In this document: in pieces, positions 1 to 5,853 of the stretch | Numbering within the stretch: position 1 is the stretch's first letter | How the letters are laid out: each line of letters begins with the position of its first letter | NCBI GenBank assembly: GCA_030595485.1 | Contig: JAUVDE010000133.1 | Location: 1-8,332, forward strand | Reading direction: 5' to 3' | Length of the DNA stretch: 8,332 bases | Source of the DNA: Draconibacterium sp. | GTDB lineage: Bacteria > Bacteroidota > Bacteroidia > Bacteroidales > Prolixibacteraceae | Notes under the pieces: model-generated | Databases searched by the model: none | Seen by the model: the letters and a program-made list of their open reading frames with translations, nothing else | Told to the model about the DNA's origin: nothing | Position numbers and translations under genes: made by a program

Positions 1-1146
1 AATCACACCATTTGGGTCAACTCCACGTTCGAAACGAAACGAAGCATCGGTATTTAAACCATGACGACGTGCTGTTTTACGAATAAATACGGGGTCGAAA
101 CAAGCACTCTCAAGGAAAATATTTTTAGTTGATTCTTTTACGCCCGAATTAATTCCACCAAAAACACCACCAATACACATCGGCTCGTTATCATTACAAA
201 TCGATAAATCGTTTTCATGAAGTTTACGTTCTACCTCATCGAGAGTAATCATTTTTGTGCCACCGGGTAAAGTTTTAACAGTGACTTTCTCGCTTGTTAT
301 TTCAGCAGCATCAAAAGCATGCAAAGGCTGTGCAGTTTCAAAAAGTACATAGTTGGTAATATCCACCACATTATTAATTGGCGACAGACCAATCATTTTT
401 AAACGGTTTTTCAACCATTCAGGCGAGTCTTTTACCTCAATTCCCGAAATTGTTACTCCGGTATATCGTGGACAAGCTTCCGGGTTTACAACTTCAACCG
501 GAATTACCAGATCGGTATTATCAACTTTAAAGTTGTCAACCGAAGGTCTTGTATATTCAATGTCCTGTGTTTTTTTCAAGAAAGCAGCTAAATCACGTGC
601 AGCTCCAATGTGCGAAGCTCCGTCGATACGGTTTGGAGTAAGGTCAATTTCAATTACCCAATCCGATTCAATGTTAAAAAAGTCTTTTGCGGCAGTTCCA
701 ACTTTAGCATGTTCGTTTAAAACCATAATGCCGTCGTGACCTTTGCCCAAGCCAATTTCGTCTTCGGCACAAATCATTCCCATTGAAACTTCACCCCTGA
801 TTTTAGATTTTTTAATCTTAAAATCATTGTCACCGTCGTACAAAGTAGTTCCAACAGTGGCAACAACAACCTTTTGCCCGGTGGCCACGTTTGGCGCACC
901 ACAAACAATTGGTAACAATTCGGCGCCACCAACATTTACAGTCGTTTTGCTCAAGTGATCTGAATTTGGATGAGCTTCGCAAGTAACAACTTCGCCAATC
1001 ACCAATCCTTGTAATCCACCTTTTACGGTTTCAACTTCTTCTAAACCGCCTACTTCCAGACCGGTTTGTGTAAGTATGTCGCAAATTTCTTCGGGCGACT
1101 GTTCCAGTTTTATGTAATCTTTTAACCAGGAATATGATATCTTCAT
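1..1146 (-). CDS. pheT: Phenylalanyl-tRNA synthetase beta subunit, N-terminal 382 residues (3' end outside the window)
   Basis: This gene encodes the beta subunit of the cytoplasmic alpha2-beta2 enzyme that charges tRNA-Phe. The frame is open from the ATG at 1144-1146 to the window edge, so the protein is cut by the window and not broken. It starts MKISYSWLKDYIKLEQSPEE, typical of bacterial PheT. Residues about 40-155 form the EMAP/OB-fold tRNA-binding domain (AHPNSDHL near 58-65, CGAPNVATGQ near 82-91, GMICAEDE near 123-130). Residues about 215-380 belong to the B3/B4 domain, with NNVVDITNYV at 258-267, GGVFGG at 326-331 and SFRFERGVDP at 369-378. Bacterial PheT is usually about 800 residues, so the B5 and C-terminal anticodon-binding domains lie to the left of the window. 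It diverges from the dcp gene across a 279-bp gap. The residue matches rest on recall of the family; identity is nearly certain. Confidence 0.97.
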   Translation of the reverse strand, partial: MKISYSWLKDYIKLEQSPEEICDILTQTGLEVGGLEEVETVKGGLQGLVIGEVVTCEAHPNSDHLSKTTVNVGGAELLPIVCGAPNVATGQKVVVATVGTTLYDGDNDFKIKKSKIRGEVSMGMICAEDEIGLGKGHDGIMVLNEHAKVGTAAKDFFNIESDWVIEIDLTPNRIDGASHIGAARDLAAFLKKTQDIEYTRPSVDNFKVDNTDLVIPVEVVNPEACPRYTGVTISGIEVKDSPEWLKNRLKMIGLSPINNVVDITNYVLFETAQPLHAFDAAEITSEKVTVKTLPGGTKMITLDEVERKLHENDLSICNDNEPMCIGGVFGGINSGVKESTKNIFLESACFDPVFIRKTARRHGLNTDASFRFERGVDPNGVI

Positions 1147-1179
1147 TTCGAATGATTTTTCTGTCGTTTTTGAAAGGCA

Positions 1180-1187
1180 CAAAAGTA
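1180..1187 (-). promoter_or_regulatory. Candidate pheT promoter, -7 box
   Basis: Read on the minus strand this is TACTTTTG, an exact match to the Bacteroidota -7 consensus TAnnTTTG. It would give a leader of about 25-30 nt before the pheT ATG. The only upstream TTTG lies 13 nt away, shorter than the usual spacing of about 19-21 nt, so the -33 element is not convincing. The consensus is established knowledge; its use here is inference. Confidence 0.4.
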
Positions 1188-1258
1188 CTGATTTTTATGA
1201 CAAATTAAAGAGCTGAACTTTGTGGTTTTGCAAGATTTAAAGTAGTGTTGAATTCAAA

Positions 1259-1340
1259 GGAACACTGATAACGCTGATAATTTCGATTTAAGGTGATTTT
1301 GTTCTGTGGATATCTATGAAATCAACGTAATCTGCGTTCC
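1259..1340. repeat. 82-bp imperfect palindromic intergenic repeat (GGAACactgat type)
   Basis: The left arm 1259-1278 and right arm 1321-1340 are reverse complements at 16 of 20 positions, both ending in GGAAC/GTTCC. The 42-bp centre has further partial symmetry. The wording (aacgctgat, tctgcgttcc) resembles a dispersed palindromic sequence that I recall from gaps between genes in many Bacteroidota genomes; this has not been checked. It lies in the pheT-dcp divergent gap, and its right arm has produced a false 5' extension of dcp. Confidence 0.6.
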
Positions 1341-1386
1341 ATTTCTTAACGTGAATTCTGTCATAAAGCAAAGTCCGAGAATTCCT

Positions 1387-1394
1387 TATCTTTC
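1387..1394 (+). promoter_or_regulatory. Weak candidate dcp promoter, -7 box
   Basis: TATCTTTC matches the Bacteroidota -7 consensus TAnnTTTG at all but its last base and would give a leader of about 25 nt before the ATG at 1426. No good -33 TTG/TTTG is seen at the normal distance. It lies between the palindromic repeat and the start codon. Confidence 0.25.
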
Positions 1395-1425
1395 GCCTCA
1401 AATTAAAATCATAAATATTTTGAAA

Positions 1426-3546
1426 ATGAATAAACTGCTATTTTTTATTTTTGTAGCTGGATTGGCCTTTACCTCGTGTCAGTCTGAGAAAAAAGAAAGT
1501 AATTTGAACATGGAAAATCCGTTTTTTGTAGAGTGGAATACTCCTTTTGGTGTACCACCATTCGATGAGATTAAAGTTGAGCACTATGTGCCGGCCGTAA
1601 AAGAAGGAATTAAACAACAAGAAGCCGAAATTGCGGCAATTGTTGCAAATTCGGAAGCACCTACTTTTGAAAATACAATTCTGGCTTTTGATGAGTCGGG
1701 AGTATTGTTGAGTAAAGTAAGTGGTGTATTTGGACCTTTAAGCAGCGCAGTAACGAATGACGAGATGCAAGCTGTTGCTCGTGAATTATCGCCAATTAGA
1801 ACAGGGCATAGGAATAATATTTCGATGAATGCCGGTTTGTTCAAACGTATTAAAGTGGTTTACGACAAACGAAATGAATTGGGTTTCGACCAGGAGCAAA
1901 TGCGTGTTGTTGAGAAGTTTTATTCAGATTTCGAACGTGGTGGTGCAAACCTAAATGCAGAGAATCAGGCAAAATTGAAAGAAATAAATATCGAACTATC
2001 AGGTTTGTATCTTCAGTTTGGCGAAAACCTATTGGCTGAAACCAACAAAAACTTTAAATTGGTTATCGATAAGAAAGAAGATTTAGCTGGTTTACCAGAA
2101 GACGTTATTGCCGGAGCATCAATTGCTGCGGAAAAAGCAGGTGATACTGGGAAATGGGTTTTCACTATGGCAAAGCCAAGTTGGATTCCTTTCCTTACTT
2201 TTTCTGAAAAACGTGATTTACGTGAGCAATTGTACCGCGGTTACTTTATGCGTGGCGACAATAACAACGAAAACGATAACAAAGAAATTATCACGAAAAT
2301 TGTTCCTCTTCGCGACCAAAAAGCCAAATTGCTTGGTTTCAAAAACTTTGCTGCTTACAAAGCTGACGTAAACATGGCAAAAACGCCTGAGGCAATTACC
2401 GATTTCTTAATGGAGCTTTGGAATCCATCGTTAGAAATGGCGAAACAAGATGTAAAAGATATGCAGAAAATTATCACCCGCGAAGGTGGTAAATTTAAAT
2501 TGGCAAGCTGGGATTGGTGGTTCTATTCAGAAAAATTACGTAAAGAGAAATTTGACTTGGATGAAGCTGAAGTAAAACCTTACTTTAGTTTGGATGCTGC
2601 TAAAAATGGTATCTTTTATGTAGTTGAAAATCTTTACGGATTAAAATTTGTAAAACAAACCAATGTGCCAACTTACCACGATGAAGCTGAAGTATATGAA
2701 GTAAAAGAAGCTGATGGTTCACACCTTGGTGTTATATATATGGATTTTCACCCACGCGATGGAAAAAGGGTAGGAGCATGGTCAACGAGTTTCCGTCCTG
2801 CATCGTATGTTGATGGAAAACGTGTTTCGCGCGTAGGTTCTATTGTTATGAATTTTACTCGTCCTGCAGGAGATGCACCAGCTTTATTAAGTTTCGATGA
2901 AGTTTCTACTTTCTTTCACGAATTTGGTCACGCTCTTCACGGATTATTTGCTGATGGACCATACGACAGAACTGCAGGTAGTGTACCTCGCGATTTTGTT
3001 GAGCTTCCTTCGCAAATTATGGAAAACTGGGCTGCTGAACCTGAAGTAATTAAAGTCTATGCTAAACATTACGAAACCGGTGAAGCAATTCCAGATGCCT
3101 TATTGGATAAATTGATTAAGGCAGGAACCTTCAATCAAGGTTTTATTACAGGCGAATATGTGGCTGCATCGTTGTTGGATATGAAATACCATACAACGGG
3201 TGATGTAAATATTACCGATGTAAATAAATTTGAAAAAGATGCAATGGGTGAACTTGGTTTAATTTCGGAGTTTTTCCCACGTTACCGCAGTACTTATTTC
3301 TCTCATATTTTCTCGGGCGATGGCTACTCGGCAGGTTACTACGTTTACATTTGGGCAGCTGTTTTAGATACCGATGCTTACGATGCATTCAAACAAACGG
3401 GCGATGTGTTTAACAAAGAATATGCTGCAAAATTCCGTACTTTATTAGAAAGATGTGGTTCGGATGATGGTATGGTTATTTATGAAAACTTCCGCGGACA
3501 AGCTCCTTCAAAAGAGCCATTGTTGAAAAGGCGTGGATTGTTGTAA
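1426..3546 (+). CDS. dcp: M3-family zinc metallopeptidase, peptidyl-dipeptidase Dcp type, lipoprotein
   Basis: This 706-residue enzyme belongs to peptidase family M3; Dcp members release dipeptides from the C-termini of peptides. The zinc site is complete: HEFGH at residues 498-502 (His498 and His502 ligands, Glu499 catalytic) and Glu526 in RDFVELPSQIMENW as third ligand. The C-terminal substrate-binding region has HIFSGDGYSAGYYVYIW, and the protein ends in the family-typical EPLLKRRGLL. I chose the ATG at 1426 because it gives a lipoprotein signal peptide: charged MNK, a hydrophobic core, and Cys18 after FTS. The first in-frame ATG (1306) would add 40 residues that translate a palindromic repeat and bury the signal. 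The mature end CQSEKKES is mixed in charge, so periplasmic-facing and surface locations both remain possible. E. coli Dcp is mainly cytoplasmic, so a lipid-anchored form is notable. A UUCG-loop terminator follows; the gene looks monocistronic. Confidence 0.94.
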   Translation: MNKLLFFIFVAGLAFTSCQSEKKESNLNMENPFFVEWNTPFGVPPFDEIKVEHYVPAVKEGIKQQEAEIAAIVANSEAPTFENTILAFDESGVLLSKVSGVFGPLSSAVTNDEMQAVARELSPIRTGHRNNISMNAGLFKRIKVVYDKRNELGFDQEQMRVVEKFYSDFERGGANLNAENQAKLKEINIELSGLYLQFGENLLAETNKNFKLVIDKKEDLAGLPEDVIAGASIAAEKAGDTGKWVFTMAKPSWIPFLTFSEKRDLREQLYRGYFMRGDNNNENDNKEIITKIVPLRDQKAKLLGFKNFAAYKADVNMAKTPEAITDFLMELWNPSLEMAKQDVKDMQKIITREGGKFKLASWDWWFYSEKLRKEKFDLDEAEVKPYFSLDAAKNGIFYVVENLYGLKFVKQTNVPTYHDEAEVYEVKEADGSHLGVIYMDFHPRDGKRVGAWSTSFRPASYVDGKRVSRVGSIVMNFTRPAGDAPALLSFDEVSTFFHEFGHALHGLFADGPYDRTAGSVPRDFVELPSQIMENWAAEPEVIKVYAKHYETGEAIPDALLDKLIKAGTFNQGFITGEYVAASLLDMKYHTTGDVNITDVNKFEKDAMGELGLISEFFPRYRSTYFSHIFSGDGYSAGYYVYIWAAVLDTDAYDAFKQTGDVFNKEYAAKFRTLLERCGSDDGMVIYENFRGQAPSKEPLLKRRGLL

Positions 3547-3556
3547 GAATAGATTA

Positions 3557-3584
3557 TGAGTACTCAGTATTGAGTAATGAGATA
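3557..3584 (+). repeat. 7-nt-period tandem tract with AGTA core, 3' of dcp
   Basis: Four units in perfect 7-nt phase follow the form TNAGTAN; the last is degenerate (AGAT in place of AGTA). The tract starts 10 nt after the dcp stop codon and ends one base before the terminator's A-run, so it would lie in the 3' untranslated RNA. The periodicity is read directly from the sequence; its role is unknown. Confidence 0.65.
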
Positions 3585-3585
3585 G

Positions 3586-3613
3586 AAAAAGGTTGCTTCG
3601 GCAGCCTTTTTTT
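3586..3613 (+). terminator. Rho-independent terminator of dcp with UUCG tetraloop
   Basis: GGTTGC (3591-3596) pairs with GCAGCC (3601-3606) across a C(TTCG)G tetraloop, with one G-T wobble. A 5-A run precedes it and seven T's follow, with a second T-run after one G. The A-runs and T-runs extend the stem and let it act in both directions, but the T-rich side favours dcp. It begins 39 nt after the dcp stop codon. Confidence 0.9.
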
Positions 3614-3659
3614 GTTTTTTGATGTTTGAATTTCCTTTCTTGTTTGGCTATTTTAATGA

Positions 3660-3743
3660 TGTCATTTCGAACGTAGAGAGGAATCTGTTCTCTCGTATAA
3701 GCTGTTGGTAACAGGTTCCTCTATCGCTTCCCTACTTATGACA
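3660..3743. repeat. 84-bp palindromic intergenic repeat (TGTCATttcgaa type)
   Basis: The outer arms TGTCAT (3660-3665) and ATGACA (3738-3743) are perfect complements. The inner arms 3677-3689 and 3710-3722 pair over 13 positions with a single T-G wobble. The material between outer and inner arms differs in length (11 against 15 nt), so the full hairpin is bulged. The wording resembles a dispersed gap sequence that I recall from Bacteroidota genomes. No reading frame and no transposase are present. Confidence 0.6.
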
Positions 3744-3756
3744 TAAATTTCAGATT

Positions 3757-3826
3757 ACCACTATGACACAAAGAACACAAAGCATTTTTGAACTGTGTCA
3801 TTGATATTTCTTTGTGTCTTAGTGGT
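3757..3826. repeat. 70-bp palindromic intergenic repeat (ACCACtaagacacaaagaa type)
   Basis: The arms 3757-3775 and 3808-3826 are reverse complements at 18 of 19 positions, a much better match than in the other two palindromes. An inner GACACA (3765-3770) and TGTGTC (3794-3799) pair adds an alternative fold. The sequence resembles the widely scattered 'cacagagacacagag' class of gap repeats known to me from many bacterial genomes. It sits only 13 bp from the preceding palindrome and is unrelated to it in sequence. Confidence 0.65.
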
Positions 3827-3906
3827 TTTATCTATAATGCCTTTGAAATTATCTCATTGTGCCAAAATATTTTGGGTAAGCTCTCTAAATGACAAATGTT
3901 TGGCAT

Positions 3907-3928
3907 AAAAAAAACCGGGAAATCCCGG
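3907..3928 (-). terminator. Rho-independent terminator of the DUF4252 gene
   Basis: On the minus strand a perfect CCGGGA/TCCCGG stem (3915-3928) with a 2-4-nt loop is followed by eight T's (A's at 3907-3914 on the plus strand). It lies 53 nt beyond the DUF4252 stop codon and is oriented to end that transcript. Beyond it on the minus strand, TGCCAAA (3860-3866) and TTTGGCA (3899-3905) could form a second, longer-looped hairpin. Confidence 0.9.
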
Positions 3929-3943
3929 ATTCTCTTTCTTCTA

Positions 3944-3978
3944 TACTTGGTACTGTGTACTTACTACTTGATACTTCG
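3944..3978 (-). repeat. 7-nt-period tandem tract with AGTA core, 3' of the DUF4252 gene
   Basis: Five consecutive units in exact 7-nt phase read TACTNNN on the plus strand, that is NNNAGTA in the sense of the DUF4252 transcript. The tract fills nearly all the space between the stop codon (3982-3984) and the terminator. Four positions are invariant in all five units and three vary. Same core, same sense and same location as the tract 3' of dcp. Confidence 0.7.
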
Positions 3979-3981
3979 TTT

Positions 3982-4482
3982 TTAGTCAAAATCACCCACA
4001 TTAACATTTAGCGACTTTGTAATTTTGCCAATGTCTTTCGATTTAATTACTCCACTTATGCTTATTAAAACATTGTCGTTGCCGCCAACAACTAAAAGTA
4101 AATCCGAGATGTTACCATTACCTTCATCTTTAGCAAGAAAACGTACAACTTCATTTTCTTCCGTAACTTCCATTAGCACTTCAAAGTTGTTATCTTTAAA
4201 GAAACCATCGGCTTCTAATTCTTTGTAAAAATCGAGTTTCTTATTCAGCTCTTCATCTTCAACAGTTAGTACGCGAATTCCTTTTAAACTAGAAAGCATG
4301 TTGCTAACTTCTTCGTCATCGTTTTCCAATTGAGCTGCAAAACCTAAAAGTGTGCCCGAAATATTTACTGTTGTAAATCCTTTTTGGTTGGCGTATTTGT
4401 CGAATAATTTGTCAACTGGTGTTTTTTGTGCAAGCACTACCATCGGTAGCACAAATGCTAGAATCAATACTAATTTTTTCAT
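3982..4482 (-). CDS. Secreted DUF4252-family protein
   Basis: This 166-residue protein begins with a signal peptide (MKKLVLILAFVLPMVVLA, likely cut before Gln19), so it should be exported to the periplasm or beyond. No lipobox cysteine is present. The mature part fits DUF4252, a Bacteroidota family of unknown function: FYKELEADGFF near 85-95, FEVLMEVTEENEVVRFLAKDE near 100-120, and the best-conserved stretch SDLLLVVGGNDNVLISISG at 126-144. The acidic segment ENDDEEVSN at 53-61 may be a loop. It lies 163 bp downstream of the anti-sigma-like gene on the same strand, and from recall such genes commonly accompany ECF sigma factors in this phylum; it may be a sensor accessory or regulon member. 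Whether it has its own promoter in the 163-bp gap is unclear: only a partial -7 match is seen there. A strong terminator follows. Confidence 0.85.
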   Translation of the reverse strand: MKKLVLILAFVLPMVVLAQKTPVDKLFDKYANQKGFTTVNISGTLLGFAAQLENDDEEVSNMLSSLKGIRVLTVEDEELNKKLDFYKELEADGFFKDNNFEVLMEVTEENEVVRFLAKDEGNGNISDLLLVVGGNDNVLISISGVIKSKDIGKITKSLNVNVGDFD

Positions 4483-4508
4483 GATATAAGTTTTTTAATT
4501 GTTGTTTA

Positions 4509-4543
4509 TCTGTTACAAGTTACAGCTTTCAAGTTTCGGCTTG
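4509..4543 (-). repeat. 7-nt-period tract with AACTTG core
   Basis: Five units in 7-nt phase, best seen on the minus strand as variants of WAACTTG (AAACTTG, AAAGCTG, TAACTTG and two weaker ones). It lies between the anti-sigma-like gene and the DUF4252 gene, ending 26 nt before the latter's start codon. The units are less regular than in the AGTA tracts, so this is a weaker call. Confidence 0.45.
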
Positions 4544-4559
4544 CATGCTAATCGAAACT
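4532..4559. repeat. Perfect 7-bp hairpin in the DUF4252 leader
   Basis: AGTTTCG (4532-4538) and CGAAACT (4553-4559) are perfect complements around a 14-nt loop that contains GCATGC. No T-run follows in either direction, so it is not an intrinsic terminator. It could be an operator-like dyad, an RNA structure between the two cistrons, or a by-product of the repetitive wording here. Confidence 0.35.
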
Positions 4560-4610
4560 ATATTCCGCTTCTTAATTTCATATTATATTTTTTCAATTCT
4601 TCTTTTTCTT

Positions 4611-4690
4611 ACTGTCAACTGTTACTAAAAACTGTGACTTCCTTATTACAAGCTGTCCGCATCTGAAAACTGTGACTGTGACTGCTCACT
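4611..4690 (-). repeat. 6/7-nt-period CAGT tract spanning the anti-sigma-like stop codon
   Basis: On the plus strand ACT recurs at 4611, 4618, 4624, 4631 and 4637, then at 4669, 4675, 4681 and 4688, so spacings are 6 or 7 nt (CAGT phrases on the minus strand). The stop codon at 4646-4648 lies between the two blocks. The 12-mer AAAACTGTGACT occurs in both (4628-4639 and 4666-4677). The second block encodes the Ser/Gln-rich end of the anti-sigma-like protein. Confidence 0.55.
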
Positions 4691-5218
4691 TTCTCCCAAC
4701 CTTTCTATTCCTTTGTAGAACTCAACTATTGGAGCAGTGCTCTTTTTTACCGGGTTGTTTGCTTTGCGCAACTTGTCGAACTGTGAAAATTGAGCTAAGC
4801 CTTTGTTATATTTGCCCGACACAAATGACAAGGTTTTTGTGGCGTACGCTAAAGCTTCATCAGGATTTTCAAAGCTGTCCTCAAAAGGTTTTTGCTGTTC
4901 CTGATAAAACAAAAATCCACCCAGTACAATAATTATCGATGCTGCAATTCCGGTTACCATTTTCCACATCGAACGGTATTTTGTTTTTTCGCGGTGTTCG
5001 TTTTCCAGAATAAAATTCATCACATCATCTTCAATCCTGCTATCGTCGGCAACATTTGACAGTTCTGAAACTCCACCAAAAAACTCAGCATATTCTGCCA
5101 CTTCTTCAGCTACGTTTCCACTTCCGAAATAAGTTGCCAGCTTTGTTTCTTCTGCTTCTGTGCTTTCGCCTTTAAAGTAGCGTTGCAGTAATTGTTGTAT
5201 TTCTTTTAGTTCCATCAT
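4646..5218 (-). CDS. Probable anti-sigma factor, single-pass membrane protein
   Basis: About 190 residues with one membrane helix (MVTGIAASIIIVLGGFLFY, roughly 88-106), an acidic N-terminal cytoplasmic part of about 85 residues and a periplasmic tail of about 85 residues. It overlaps the ECF sigma gene by 47 bp, the normal place for the cognate anti-sigma factor, so it probably holds the sigma factor inactive at the membrane. The opening (ELKEIQQLLQRYFKGESTEAEETKLATYF) resembles the N-termini of Bacteroidota anti-sigma proteins. It has no cysteine, so no zinc anti-sigma motif, and it is too short for a FecR domain. The tail contains NPDEALAYATKTLSFVSGKYNKG at 119-141, which I recall from homologues in DUF4252 loci. 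Start choice: GTG at 5221 and ATGs at 5218 and 5215 are adjacent; I prefer 5218. The last residues (SEQSQSQFSDADSL) are encoded partly by repeat DNA. Function is inferred from context. Confidence 0.72.
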   Translation of the reverse strand: MMELKEIQQLLQRYFKGESTEAEETKLATYFGSGNVAEEVAEYAEFFGGVSELSNVADDSRIEDDVMNFILENEHREKTKYRSMWKMVTGIAASIIIVLGGFLFYQEQQKPFEDSFENPDEALAYATKTLSFVSGKYNKGLAQFSQFDKLRKANNPVKKSTAPIVEFYKGIERLGESEQSQSQFSDADSL

Positions 5219-5717
5219 CACTGTTAATCTTTAAAAATTCATTGCGCACCTTTTTTCGTGCTCTCGATAGGTTTACTCTAATCGCATTGACTTTCAAATC
5301 TGTTGCTTCCGCAATTTCGACGTACGAAAGCTGTTCAATGTCTCGTAGTTGTATTACCGTTCGTTGCAAATCTGGTAGTTTCTCAATCAGTCTTTTAATC
5401 TGATTTGCCGATTCGCTTAACTCAACTTTAGAATGAACGTCAACCGTTTTTTCTTTCAACTTCCGGTCAATATCTTCATCAATCGGAATTGTTTTGTTGG
5501 CTCTAATCACATCCAGGCAACGATTGCGTGTCATTCGCATTGTAAAAGCCTCAATGTTTTCAATCTCCTCCAAAGTGTCACGCTTTTGCCAAAGCTTCAA
5601 AAATACATCCTGAACCACGTCGCGTGCCAAGTCCTCGTCTTTCAAAAAGTGAGTTGCAAAGCGCAATAACTTTTTGCTGCATGGTAATACCTTTGTTTTA
5701 AAATCTTTGGCAAGCAT
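5172..5717 (-). CDS. ECF-family RNA polymerase sigma factor (sigma-70 RpoE-like)
   Basis: This 181-residue protein has the two-domain layout of extracytoplasmic-function sigma factors and no region 1 or 3. Region 2 spans about 10-75, with DVVQDVFLKLWQKRD at 33-47 (core polymerase binding) and NIEAFTMRMTRNRCLDVIR at 54-72 (-10 recognition). Region 4 spans about 105-157, with the helix-turn-helix LSYVEIAEATDLKVNAIRVNLSRARKKVR reading the -35/-33 element. Its last 15 or so residues extend past region 4 and are encoded in the overlap with the next gene. It would direct polymerase to envelope- or stress-response promoters when released by its membrane partner. A Bacteroidota-type -7 box lies 40 bp upstream; autoregulation is possible but not shown. 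The ATG at 5715-5717 gives the normal family length. The regulon and the signal cannot be read from this window. Confidence 0.94.
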   Translation of the reverse strand: MLAKDFKTKVLPCSKKLLRFATHFLKDEDLARDVVQDVFLKLWQKRDTLEEIENIEAFTMRMTRNRCLDVIRANKTIPIDEDIDRKLKEKTVDVHSKVELSESANQIKRLIEKLPDLQRTVIQLRDIEQLSYVEIAEATDLKVNAIRVNLSRARKKVRNEFLKINSDDGTKRNTTITATLL

Positions 5718-5756
5718 GTATTCTTTTTCTTTTCTGCGCCTTTTTTAGGCATCTTT

Positions 5757-5764
5757 CAAAGTTA
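5757..5764 (-). promoter_or_regulatory. Candidate promoter of the ECF sigma operon, -7 box
   Basis: On the minus strand this reads TAACTTTG, an exact match to TAnnTTTG, and predicts a leader of roughly 30 nt. A TTTG lies 14 nt upstream, shorter than the normal -33 spacing. The leader then holds a small GCC/GGC hairpin with an A-rich loop (5738-5750). Confidence 0.4.
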
Positions 5765-5814
5765 AGACGCCAGCTTTACAAAAGCATTACATCTAACACT
5801 AAATTTTACTGTAG

Positions 5815-5853
5815 AAATGGGAAATTGTTAAATTGAGAAATTCTCAAATTGAG
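5815..5853. repeat. 8-nt-period tract with AAATT core
   Basis: AAATT recurs at 5822, 5830, 5838 and 5846, exactly 8 nt apart, each followed by three variable bases; an AAATG unit precedes at 5815. The tract contains a palindrome of 15 nt (TTGAGAA-A-TTCTCAA, 5833-5847). It lies in the 225-bp gap between the DUF5995 stop codon and the ECF sigma start codon. The rest of that gap shows nothing except the sigma promoter candidate. Confidence 0.6.

Noticed and set aside
353..958. Two plus-strand open frames (353-739 and 743-958)
   Set aside because: They lie wholly antisense to pheT, whose frame is continuous and conserved, and their translations show no recognisable domain.
1259..3826. Insertion sequences or MITEs marked by the three palindromes
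   Set aside because: No transposase frame, no clear target duplications and no shared ends between them; they are better described as palindromic gap repeats until copy number is known.
3862..3875. Perfect 14-nt palindrome CCAAAATATTTTGG as an operator
   Set aside because: It lies in a convergent gap with no promoter nearby, and short AT-rich palindromes of this size arise easily by chance.
3944..3978. CRISPR-like array
   Set aside because: Units are 7 nt with no spacers and no cas genes are present; the same holds for the other short-period tracts.
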